Shown here: piece after piece, positions 41,640 to 51,324 of the stretch
Layout: every line of letters begins with the position of its first letter
How positions within the stretch are numbered: position 1 is the first letter of the stretch
Assembly: GCA_963575745.1 (NCBI GenBank)
Contig: CAUYUJ010000381.1
Location: 58,501-122,500, forward strand
Length of the DNA stretch: 64,000 bases
DNA from: Prorocentrum cordatum
Taxonomy: Eukaryota > Sar > Dinophyceae > Prorocentrales > Prorocentraceae
Direction of reading: 5' to 3'
Translations under genes and position numbers: made by a program
The notes under the pieces: generated by a model
What the model was told of the DNA's origin: nothing
What the model saw: the letters and a program-made list of their open reading frames with translations, nothing else
Databases searched by the model: none

Positions 41640-44395
41640 CCATTTTTAACGTGAACCTCGGCGGCTTTCTTCGCCCAGCGGCCGAACTTCACCACAGGCC
41701 TGCTGTGGCAGATCTCCCAAATCTTGTAGCTGTGACCGAGACTTTCCTGGACAAGACGGTTTCTGAGGTTGACTTGGAAGGTTATTGCCGGATTTCCGTT
41801 TCCGATGGTCGTGATGGGAGGCAGTGCGGAGGTGTTGCTGTGTTTTACAAATTGAGTTGTTCCCAGAGAGTTGTTCACGTGTGTGCTTCGCTTGAATACG
41901 ACCGTCCCTGGCACATCATGCAAACAAACCATGGTCGTCTTTTAGTTTGAGTCTGGTGCCGGCACGGCCACGGTGTCCCGGACAGGCGGGGCCGAGTCTA
42001 GAATTAGAGCGGGAAGGGGAGCAGGGCCGGCATGTTGCATTTGGAACCGTCGTCGTGGGCGACACGAACGTGCATTCAGTTTTTTGGTCGAAGCTTCGCA
42101 CAGCAATTGCAAAGAAGGCTGTACCTTGCAGATGTCATGCTCGCGAATGGGCCTGGTGGAAAGAGTCGGGCAGTCGACTCTTGGATAAGACTTGCTTGAC
42201 TTGGTCTTGACATACGTTAACGCCGGGCTCACATGCAAGGTGGTTCCCCGGATCGCCGACCACAGGGTGGCTTTGGCGAAACGGTGGAGCATGCCGTACA
42301 GCATTCGGCTCCTATTGAGAGGGATTGCTGGGATTGCAGAGAATCGCGCTGGAATGGTTTTTGCGAATCTTTGGGCGACATCAATTGGAGCGACTTGTCT
42401 GTCGGATGTGGCCCGGATGAAGAGCTACCAAGGTCGCGAGTACGATTCTTGAGCGAGCCAGAAAGCACATTCTAACATCACAGAAAAAATTCCGTAAATC
42501 TTCCCGCCCATCATTGAACGACAGGAGCCGAACATTCATTGAAGTTAAAGTGCGCACATCCGGTGATTGAGATTTTGATCGTGCTGCTAAAGCCTGCTCG
42601 CAGGGGCTGTTGGAAGAGCATTCCAAATACGTACGCCAAACGAGGCAGAAGATATCGTCTTTGAGTTCTTCGTACAAGAGGTCGTGGGCATCGTGCAAGT
42701 CGTTGGTGCTACGAGTTGGCCAGGCCTCTTCCAAACTTCTTCTGCTTGGTCCCGACGGCGAGTGGGCTACCACAGCGTCCGGCAAGGCCGATCTATTTCA
42801 CTCGTGTTTTCCTTCGACGTACGGTTTGCCAGAGCCCGCTCCAAACTAGCACTGTGCGAGTCAGGCCTTGAGGGGCAGAGGGTGTCTGGCTTCCTGTCTG
42901 TGCGCGCCGCTGGGTTAAAGTTGTTTCAAACAGTTCCTGGAAAATTGCACCGCCGGACCTGATGGTGTAACGGCAAAGATTTCTCTGATAATGTTGACCC
43001 AGTTTGTGTTGTTATCAGGAATTTGGCCGTCGCGTTGGAAAACGCATTGTTTACTCCCGCTGTTCAAGCGCAGCGTCAAGTCCAACCTCGCGAACCACAT
43101 GGCAATACGCTGGACATCCAGCGTTCCCAAAGTTGTTGAGCGAGTTCTCGCTCGACTCCTGTTATCATTATTCGATGAATGTGGCTCACACGGAAACAAC
43201 CAGCTCGCGTACCACAGAAACAGAGGTTACAGGGACGGTTCCCATGGATTTGGGCTCTTCTCACTGTCCAGCGGGTGGGTCTCTACTGTTCTACCGTCTC
43301 TGCAGCCTTCGACTGATCAAACGCCAGTCGTTTGGTTGAGAAATTATAAGCGCGTGGCGTTTGCGATGCCCTCTCGAGGGTCATCAAATTTTAACTGGAC
43401 TCACGGGTTGCCAGAAGTCTGCGTCGATGGTTCATTCGCCGAGGACCTGGAGAGTCAGAGTCAAGTGTATCAGGGGACCGCGCGTGGACCCCCACTCTTG
43501 AACATTTTTTCTGGCGTTTTCGCAGCAATCAATGTCACCGGCTTATCTGAAACCGCTTTCGAAGATGACCTCAATTGCTGACCCACTTACCCCAGAGTGA
43601 ATAGCAATGCAGGCATCAATCGCGAATCTGCCGCATGCCAGGCAGCTCTCCACAGGTGGGGGGCTGCCCGCCAGGTTCTTTTCGAACCGGACATGGACAG
43701 CTCCCAATGTTGGACACTATCTTGCCAGACGGCGAATCGTTCAAGATGCTCGGCGTGCTGTTCGATACCAGATTGATTATGTACAAGGCCGTATCACAAT
43801 TCGTCGCAGAAGGCTCCTGGAGGCTCTAGGCGCTACTTCGATTGAAGCGCTTTTACTCAACTGCTGAGATGGTTCGTCTGTACAAGTGCCACATGCTGCC
43901 GTACATTGAGGGCGCCACTCGGGCAGTTGACAACGCTGCTGAAGCCACACTGCGCGATCTCGACAGATTGCGAGACATGTTTCTGGAAGGCGTGGGCCTG
44001 ACCCCGAAGGGAGCACTACTTGAACACAACATGGGCCACTAGGAATGCGGCGCGACATTGCTATGCTTGGTCGTCTTTACAAGGGTGCTCACTGGAAAGC
44101 ACCGCCGCCGTTGTCTTCTCTATTTGGGCCATTCAGAGGCCAACTTGCAAGGTACGGCTTTTCATTGGATATGCGTTTGCAAACCGAGGCTTTGCACGAA
44201 CTGCTCCAACCTGGCCGTCCTCGAAGGCTCCATCGGCAAATGTATGTCTTGATTGCTATGTTCCACCGCTTACCTGGCATGGTGGAGCGTACCAGGTGTG
44301 TCCAAGGCTTTACACGCTCGCTGCGACGTCTTGCCAAGGATGCTGCTGCGTCTGGCAGCCATGAGTGGTTCCAAATTTCCCGCCCGAGCTGACGC
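41640..44395 (+). pseudogene. LINE C: decayed endonuclease / RT retrotransposon
   Basis: Pieces in order across several frames. Endonuclease: LVAVTETFLD, GGVAVFYKLS and GDTNVHSVFW. RT: GIWPSRWKTHCLLPLF, SVPKVVERVLARLL, NQLAYHRNRGYRDG, QGTARGPPLLNIFSG and AFEDDLNC. C-terminal block: KMLGVLFDTRL, YKCHMLPYIEGATRAV and RRDIAMLGRLYKGAHWKAP. The catalytic box reads FEDD where FADD is expected, and the usual motif A Asp is not visible. At least six frame changes separate the pieces. The motif style differs from LINE A and is closer to Jockey/CR1-type elements. Confidence 0.75.
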
Positions 44396-44758
44396 CGCGG
44401 AGGGAAGTCATGCATCGTGTGTGGATTTGAGTCATTGAGGGCTTGTCGTAGCAACACACTGTCCTCATCACCATGCGCATCATCATCATCATAGTCGCCA
44501 TCAGCAGCTTCATCTTCGTATTCGCCGCCATCACCGTCGCCATCGTCACCCTCCGCAGCTTCATCATCAGCATTCATTTTCGCATCCCTGGCCTGCGCCC
44601 GCCCTTCGGGCACGTCGCTGTGTTCTGGGGCCCTCGTGGGCTTACCCGCAACGCCCACTTAGCGAGTCAGCGAACCGCCCACGGTGGCAGGAACAGCGCC
44701 CCCATTTCCAATGCGATTGCCGCGATGGCGGCCTGCGCGGGCCACTGGGTAAGGTAGC

Positions 44759-44930
44759 TACACTCGGCCCTGATTCGTAGGTCGACCCTGCCAAATCAAA
44801 AAGGGTACCCTTAGGTACCATTGCGGCCTGTGCCTCGCGACCCATGCTTCCTACATTCCCCATGGCAATGTGGCCCTCGGACGGGTCTTGTGTCCTCTCG
44901 CGTGCCCTGTCCAATCAAGGCCGACCGTAC
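44759..44930 (+). mobile_element. TA-flanked TIR element, family B copy 3
   Basis: 172 bp from TACACTCGGCCC to AGGCCGACCGTAC. Interior blocks CGACCCTGCCAAATCAA, CCATGGCAATGTGGCCC and CCTCTCGCGTGCCC match the other copies. It carries a small insertion (AAAGGGTACCCTTAGG) not in copy 2. Confidence 0.75.
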
Positions 44931-45424
44931 GTCATCTCGCGTGAGACCCGCTTCTTTCCGTCTCTTTTGTGCCCTCAGGTGGGTCCGCCGCGCCTAGCGG
45001 CCGCGGTGGCGGATGAGGGCCGCGCGCCCCCGTGTGCGGCCGTCGGGCCGCGCGCGCCGGGTTGTTGTTGGTTTTCCGTTTTCCCGTCAGGCCGTTCTCC
45101 AGTGCGGGCAGGATTCATATCCATACCCAATGCGATTTGGACTCGCTGGAAAGAGACGCCAACAGGCCGAGGCGCATTGGGTACACATGTTTCTCTATTT
45201 CTATACACACATGCACATGTAGTGAACATCTTTTTCTAGGGGCCAGAGTCTTGCGCACCTCCTTATGAAGTGGGAGGGAAACCTGGAAGTCCAACCAAGA
45301 CCCAGCGGACATGGATACAATTCTTGCCCGCATCCGCGGGGGGACGGAAAGACACCACACAAAGGAGCAGGACACTGATTCGGGGGCGATGCTCGGGGTT
45401 GGTAGGCTCAGGGTGGGACGAACC

Positions 45425-45560
45425 GACCGTCGATCGCCCACTCATCGCCGATAGGGGCCCGATAACCCGCCCCGCCCTGGCACGTGCGGATTCTCCATCT
45501 GGGGCGTGTCGCCACTCTATCGGCGATATATCGCCGACTCGAGCTCGATGTGTCCCTGTC
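45425..45560 (+). repeat. Dispersed repeat family F, copy 3
   Basis: Shares CATCGCCGATAGGGGCCCGATA, in separate blocks, with copy 1, then CACGTGCGGATTCTC, TCTATCGGCGATATATCGCC and CGATGTG. Confidence 0.6.
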
Positions 45561-45759
45561 TGAGCTGCCCTCCCCACGTGACCTTGCCCCGTCATAGGTG
45601 AGGGAGGGTGGACGGGGAGGGAGGACGAGAGGGAGATTGGTCCGGGGGGGGGTATAGAGGGGCATCCGCATATGTCTTCATGACTGGGCGTTCTACACGT
45701 GCTTGTTATCTACATGTGAATCAAGGCAGTGGGTGGGAGGTCTGGCCAGCTGGCATTCC

Positions 45760-46075
45760 TCGGGTTCCTCGTGTCTGGTTCCCTTTGTCCCCTGGTCTTG
45801 GATTCTTGCTCCCTTCCTCCTGCTCCTTGGTATTGGTTCATTGGTCCTTTGTCTTGATTCTTGATTCCGTGGTTCCTTGGTCCTGTTTCCTTGGTTCTTT
45901 GATTATGTTGGTGCTTGTTCCTTGGTTCCTTGGTCTTTGCTGCTTGGTAATTGGTATTGGCCCTTCTTGCAATGCCACGCATTGCCACGCAATGCCAAGC
46001 AATGCCAAGCAAGGCCACGCATTGCCACGCACTGCAAAGTAATGCCATGCAACGCCAAGGCAATGTCAATCAGCG
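45760..46075 (+). repeat. TTCCTTGG minisatellite, then AATGCCAMGC 10-mer array
   Basis: TTGGTTCCTTGGT-like units run to about 45960. About ten units of AATGCCACGC/AATGCCAAGC follow at 45968-46070. Confidence 0.8.
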
Positions 46076-46800
46076 CGAACTACTGCAATGCCCTGCGAAG
46101 CGTTGCAGTGACAGGGAGTTCCAAGCAAAGCCACTTACGATGCGCTCCCCTCATTGGTGTCGCGCCGGCTTTCGTTTCTCGTTAGGTGCTCACCCTCCCC
46201 CTGGTTGCGGCTCCTCGTCCTTCTGGGGGCAGGGCTCGCCCTAGGCACTCCCACGAGCCAGCAGCACTCGGAGGCTTCATCCAAATCCCATTCCAGGGTC
46301 GTTAAGCTTGACAAGAGTTGGCCAGCAGACCCAACGGCCTCACAGTCGAAATTTATAGTAAAGATGGACAACCTTCCGAAGGTTACCCTTGCATCCTTGC
46401 ATCCTGTGTCCATCCCCACCCCCTTTCGACTGCCAGCCCCGCTCGGAAAGCTTCGACATGGGCGTCCAAGGGGCTTGCATCCTTACCGCGCATCGTCATC
46501 AGTTTGGACTGCACCCTTATCGTTGTCCGCCTGGTGCCACCTGGTTGACCTCCGTCCACCAAGAAAGAATCCAGACTGTCGAGCGCAGAAAGGGGGAAGA
46601 GTACCTCCGCTGTCTCCCTGGTTCAGGTGCCCTCCCAGAGCCGCGGATGACGGAAGAGGGAGGCAGAAGGAAGGAGTAGGGAAGGTCGGTCGGACGCAGG
46701 CTGGGACGCTGGGTCGTGCTCTGTCTGTCTCTTGGGGTCGTGCGCCTTGAAGGTCCTCGGGGCCGATGTCACCCTGGGGCCGAAAAAGGAACAAGACAAA
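46076..46800. other. No gene; probable 3' flank of LINE D
   Basis: On the minus strand this follows the LINE D stop codon. No poly-A or terminal microsatellite marks the LINE end. The plus-strand frame 46154-46750 has a hydrophobic start but no recognisable domain and is not called. Confidence 0.4.
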
Positions 46801-48579
46801 TTACCCGTGGGGCCACAGAATGGCCTCGAAATGCCATGGCGCGACGCGTTTGCGCTTGCGCTCTTTGGCTTCTGCACGGTTCCTGCGAATGCGTTCAAGC
46901 TGCTCAGGCGTGAGCTGAGCGAGCGGAGGAGGAGGAGGAGGAGGAGGAGGGGGGACGGCTAAGGTAGCCGAGCCAAGGGCGGGGCAGACCGCCTCCGCCT
47001 CGAGGTCGCAAGCGGACTCCTGCGGCCGCGGATCCTCTAGGGCCACGGACAGAGGAACCTCGGGAGGCACGGAAGGGGCAGGGGAAGAGGCGGAGGAGGG
47101 GGAGTCAGGGGGGTCCCAACGCCACCTTTCGGGATCAACTTTACGTTTGACCCTGAGGCTGCCGGCATAGTCGGGAGCCTCCCAAAATTGATCGTGGTCC
47201 GACCAGGGTACATAAAATTGACGTAGGACAGCATCGTCGAAATCCGTGGTGGCTGGCATTTCTGGAGGATCTCCTGCCTCCGAGTTAAATGCAGTAAAAA
47301 TAGCGTCCCACATGGCTGTAGCGATAGCACTGCACATGGATGGTGGGTACGTCTTCTTGCTACTCGTTTTGAAAGTGCCGTCGTCGTTCTTGCCAACCAG
47401 GGACAAGTGGACATTCTTCCCGTGGTTGCAGAAACCATTGTTACGAACTTTTAGCAAACTGTAGAGTCGAGGTAGACGTAGGGCCAGGATGCGGGTAGCT
47501 CCTCTCCCGTGCTCCTTAGGATTCCCGTCATGATGCATACACTGATCAAACTGACTAGTACTTACAAGTGGGCAGCTCTCCAAAGCACGCATAGGCATCC
47601 ACTGGAAGCTGGAAGGCGCTTGTGGGCGCCAGAGAGCAGGAGGTGGATGTTCTATCCACCCGCACGTGCCTGCGCGGATATGCTCGGCAAGCAGTTGGGT
47701 AATTGTAAACAGTAAGAGATTGCCCGTACGTGCCTGCATGTGTTGCGCCTCCGTACACCACGGCACTCCCCAGATGTATGATTGTGTGCGCAAAGGGGGA
47801 GGGCCCCCGTCGTTCCAGCGAGCAGCACTCCAAGTCTCGCATGGTGGCCCCCCACCTGTAACCCATACCCTGCGGTGACGTACCTGTTCAGACCATTCTT
47901 GTATCGTGGCCTCCCGAGTCAGATCTCCCCAGATGTGGTCAATGGCAATGTCCAGAGACAGTGTGGTGACTTGGATGTCAGATGTGGCCTGTAGGTCGGA
48001 TAGATGCCATTGAATGTCGCCTTGTCGGCGCCGACCACAGAAAAGGTTCAATATGAATACTTCAGGTCGTCGCAACTTGTACGGCACAGCCATAGTAGAT
48101 ATGCCACAGTAGTCGTTAGGTCGGAAAATATAATACCTGTCCTCGAACTGGGCCCGTGGAGGTTCTGACGTAGGGGCCCCGCGGGAGTCGTACCAAGCAC
48201 GAAGTAGGATCGGTAGGGCCTCTATGGGGAACACGTAGTGGGTCTCTTGCAGGACTTGGCGAGCCTCCGACTCCGTGAGATGCAAGAAAACCCAAGCAGA
48301 CTCCCAAAGACACTCCTTGGTGCCCAGCGTAGCGGGGTAAGCCGTGCGCCAGCGCCCAAGACCGTCCTTTCTCCTCTTAGCACACAGCATCCTATCCTCC
48401 TCAGCGGCCATGACCGCCTCTTCATGCTCCAACTGCTGACCTCGGCACATGTACGCAAGACAGCATCGAGCTGAGTCGTATGCAAGATGATCGCGTAGCT
48501 GCCTTCTCGAGGCGAATTCCGTGCAACAGGCCTGGCATTCGGAGCTGCGTCCTAGAAATCGTTCAACCTGCGACACCAT
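46801..48579 (-). CDS. Cytosine-methyltransferase-like domain protein of LINE D
   Basis: 592 codons from the ATG at 48579. Residues 16-40 form a C2HC finger (CQAC, then H31 and C39/C40). From about 175: VFILNLFCGRRRQGD (motif I-like, FxG), LSLDIAI (acidic end of strand 2), GGGPPCETWSAAR (motif IV-like PPC, Cys247 as candidate nucleophile), CGWIEHPPP (motif VI-like E). Later comes KTYPPSMCSAIATAMWDAI, resembling the last conserved block. The order fits a C5-cytosine methyltransferase fold, but the sequence is divergent and no target-recognition domain was identified. The C-terminus is Pro/Ser-rich then basic (RIRRNRAEAKERKRKR). The frame is continuous with the RT ORF upstream, separated only by TAG and four codons, so both may belong to one polyprotein. 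Activity is unproven. Confidence 0.7.
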   Translation of the reverse strand: MVSQVERFLGRSSECQACCTEFASRRQLRDHLAYDSARCCLAYMCRGQQLEHEEAVMAAEEDRMLCAKRRKDGLGRWRTAYPATLGTKECLWESAWVFLHLTESEARQVLQETHYVFPIEALPILLRAWYDSRGAPTSEPPRAQFEDRYYIFRPNDYCGISTMAVPYKLRRPEVFILNLFCGRRRQGDIQWHLSDLQATSDIQVTTLSLDIAIDHIWGDLTREATIQEWSEQVRHRRVWVTGGGPPCETWSAARWNDGGPPPLRTQSYIWGVPWCTEAQHMQARTGNLLLFTITQLLAEHIRAGTCGWIEHPPPALWRPQAPSSFQWMPMRALESCPLVSTSQFDQCMHHDGNPKEHGRGATRILALRLPRLYSLLKVRNNGFCNHGKNVHLSLVGKNDDGTFKTSSKKTYPPSMCSAIATAMWDAIFTAFNSEAGDPPEMPATTDFDDAVLRQFYVPWSDHDQFWEAPDYAGSLRVKRKVDPERWRWDPPDSPSSASSPAPSVPPEVPLSVALEDPRPQESACDLEAEAVCPALGSATLAVPPPPPPPPPPLAQLTPEQLERIRRNRAEAKERKRKRVAPWHFEAILWPHG

Positions 48580-48591
48580 ACGGAAGTGGTT

Positions 48592-51324
48592 CTAAACGAT
48601 ATGCTGTCGTAGGGACTTGAGCTTGTGGAAATGTGTCGCACACCAAGGGCATGTGAGGTTTGGCTGCGGAATGATTTCTGCCTGTCGCAAAGGGTGCTCT
48701 GGATCTGTGATGGGCAACGGGAAGCCGCTAGGCTGGACGATAGAGAAAAACTTATTTGCAGCTCCCTCTGCAAGAGCAGCATTCGCTTTCGCTCGTGCCG
48801 ATCCTGCTATGGCCTCCTTGAGAAGGCGCTTCCATGCAGGAAGAGAAGACTGTACTCTTCGCTCCCAGGGTGCGAAGTCGTCGCGTGGGTCTGGTAACTC
48901 TCGAAGCTGCTTGCTGACTGTTCTGAGCCAGACCAAATCGTCCGTAACATGGTGTAGCCAGGAGGTTTTGTCCTTGGGTCCCGAGTAGGCCCTATAGGCC
49001 GTGGTGAGTAAGCCCTTGATTGTGTCGGACCCAAAATGGATGACCCTGCCCAGGAGACGTAATCTGTGGACGCGAAGTTGGTCTGACAGGTCGGACCTCT
49101 GGACCGTAGCAAGAACTGTTCGATCCGCTGTAGCAGTGTCGTCACATTGTGGCATGCCACACGCAGTCCGGCACCTCCTAAGCATAGTATGCCTAAGTTT
49201 GTCGTGTGCACCACGTTCCAAATTACACCACGTGCCAGCGTTGAACAGCAAAGAAGAGGTAAGTAGTGAGTCCACAAAACGCATCTTCATGATGAAAGCC
49301 TCGGGGCTCTTGGGGACCACTTTGGACACTTTCCTGCCCAAGACATTCGCCGAAGAGGTGGTGCCCGCGATACGATGAGCCACTTCGGGGCCCAAACTGC
49401 TTCTTTCATCCAAGATGGTGCCCAAGTGGGGGTATTGCCTCACAACGCTAAGACTCATGTGCCCCATGATGTGGTCCTCCCATTCCCACTTGCCTTTCAT
49501 GTGCTTCCAAAGCTTGAGCTGAGCCGCTCTAGCATGCTGCCCGTGAAATTGGAAGAGGATCTCCGTCTTCCCAGGCTTGAAATTGAGAGAAAGACCTCTG
49601 GACGCAAATGGTGCTGCCACCGTGCCTGCAATCTGAGGCACTTGCTCCAGCAGCTTGAGTGGTTCGCCTATCATGGCAAACGCGCCGTCGTCGAAAAAGA
49701 GCACATCTAAGGCTGGTTGTGTCTCTGCCGGTTCGTGCTCCATCATCTGTGTGGCAGAAGCTCCTGGCAGCGTAGGTACCTTAAATGCAAGGTCCAGGTG
49801 CTGGAGTTGTTCCTTAGCTAGATGCATACATTCCGCCATGATGAAATTGAAAATGACATCTCCCAGCTGCTGCCCCGGGACCGTCCCAATCATAGAAAAG
49901 GCGACCAAAGACGAACCTGGATAGTGAAACCAAGCACCCTGGTAGGATGAGGCCACTAGGGCCTGGACATGACTGGTCTCCTGTGTACGTAACCTCTCCA
50001 TTCGACGCTGCATGGCCTCAGGTGGTAGGCCTGTCGTCTTGAGGAGCAAGGCTAAGTCCTCCTGTGTGTGTCCTGATCGCATGACCAGCCGTCGGACAGA
50101 TTTGTAGAAAGCCTGTACTACGTCGATGAGTAGGTACATGATGGAGGTGTGCTTGATTTCGGCAATGTTTTGAAACGTGCGCATAGCTAGGCCAGCTAGA
50201 TCCACTCCCCTTCCAGCAATACCCCCAAATTGAGATTCACCAGCATATCCTGGCAGAGCAACTGCGAGAGGAGTACGGACCAGGGACGTGCATTTTTTGC
50301 CCAGCTGCGGAGAAACCGTGACGGCCCTGGAATGTTGAGGCCAGGATGGGTCCCCAGATCGTTTCCAGATCTGCCAGTATGAGCCCCCCTTCCATTGTTG
50401 TGGTTCTTCAAGTCGCAGGATGGCTTTCACAACGACTGGAAAGTAGAGCTCAGCCAGCTCGGGCCCAAAATTGGCCAGCAGGCGTCCTGTGATGCCGTCA
50501 ATGCTGGCTGCACTGGGCCTCGCACGAGAGCAGGCTGTCTGGAAATCGGCGAGTGAGGGGAGGAACACATCTTCATCTGGTAGTTGCCTGTCAGTATCCA
50601 TCTCCAGCGGGGGTAGGATGTCGAGAATATCCTGGGCATGCTCGAGCGGAACAATGGCAGAGCATTCCTCTCTGCCAAAATGTGAAAGCCAGATGTTGGC
50701 TGCCTGCATTGCTGTGGTAGCTGGCTGGCCATCCTTGCCTCTGACTGCCGTCAAGGCTTGCACCACAAGTTTCTTCTTAGACCCTGCACCCATGCGTCGT
50801 AGAGTAGCAAAAGCCTTGTCTGCTGCATTTTTGCCCCACTCTGACTGCAACATGTCGGCTAGTCCGTAGTAATGCATCATGGCGTTCTGCTTTGACAAGC
50901 ATTTGATCACATATGTGTTGTGTAGTTGGAAGAGCTCCCTAATGGCAAGAGTCTTGCCCTCCACGTCCTGAATGTGCTCCCAGAGGGCCTCGAGAAACTC
51001 CAAGACAGAGCCTCCCAACCCGAGGATGCTAGCAGGGTCCGAGATGACGGAGAGTCGGTCCACAGGCCGATGAGCAAGTCGGAGCCACTTGGCCCGTCTT
51101 CTTTTAGACGGATCGGCATTTTGCATAGCTGCAGAGGCAGCCATGATGTCCCTGAGAGCCTCCCCAAGACCGTTGAAAGCACGACGGCACCGTTCCCAAG
51201 ATAGGACCACCGTAGCGTGATTGGGAGGGAGGGTGGTAAGAGGCCGTCCGAAAAAGTGTAGGTCTAGCAGCCGAGCACTGTGCGTATGTTGCGCCCACAG
51301 AAAAAAAAGAAAAGACAACTGCAC
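48592..51324 (-). CDS. Reverse transcriptase of LINE D, ending in a C2H2 finger
   Basis: RT core: ARPSAASIDGITGRLLANF, QLGKKCTSLVRTP, YLLIDVVQAFYKSV (motif A Asp present), GTVPGQQLGDVIFNF (B), VLFFDDGAFA (C, FDD) and GLSLNFKPGKTEILF (D). A thumb-like region follows (ARAAQLKLWKHMKGKWEWE, YPHLGTILDERSSLG). The C-terminus is CPWCATHFHKLKSLRQHIV then TAG. The listed start at 51324 is only the first GTG in this frame. The true upstream coding is the RNase H-endonuclease frame, joined if one base is skipped at the T8 run near 51305. Confidence 0.9.
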   Translation of the reverse strand: MQLSFLFFLWAQHTHSARLLDLHFFGRPLTTLPPNHATVVLSWERCRRAFNGLGEALRDIMAASAAMQNADPSKRRRAKWLRLAHRPVDRLSVISDPASILGLGGSVLEFLEALWEHIQDVEGKTLAIRELFQLHNTYVIKCLSKQNAMMHYYGLADMLQSEWGKNAADKAFATLRRMGAGSKKKLVVQALTAVRGKDGQPATTAMQAANIWLSHFGREECSAIVPLEHAQDILDILPPLEMDTDRQLPDEDVFLPSLADFQTACSRARPSAASIDGITGRLLANFGPELAELYFPVVVKAILRLEEPQQWKGGSYWQIWKRSGDPSWPQHSRAVTVSPQLGKKCTSLVRTPLAVALPGYAGESQFGGIAGRGVDLAGLAMRTFQNIAEIKHTSIMYLLIDVVQAFYKSVRRLVMRSGHTQEDLALLLKTTGLPPEAMQRRMERLRTQETSHVQALVASSYQGAWFHYPGSSLVAFSMIGTVPGQQLGDVIFNFIMAECMHLAKEQLQHLDLAFKVPTLPGASATQMMEHEPAETQPALDVLFFDDGAFAMIGEPLKLLEQVPQIAGTVAAPFASRGLSLNFKPGKTEILFQFHGQHARAAQLKLWKHMKGKWEWEDHIMGHMSLSVVRQYPHLGTILDERSSLGPEVAHRIAGTTSSANVLGRKVSKVVPKSPEAFIMKMRFVDSLLTSSLLFNAGTWCNLERGAHDKLRHTMLRRCRTACGMPQCDDTATADRTVLATVQRSDLSDQLRVHRLRLLGRVIHFGSDTIKGLLTTAYRAYSGPKDKTSWLHHVTDDLVWLRTVSKQLRELPDPRDDFAPWERRVQSSLPAWKRLLKEAIAGSARAKANAALAEGAANKFFSIVQPSGFPLPITDPEHPLRQAEIIPQPNLTCPWCATHFHKLKSLRQHIV

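Noticed and set aside
46154-46750. 199-codon open frame with a signal-peptide-like start
   Set aside because: No domain, antisense to the probable LINE D 3' flank, GC-driven openness.
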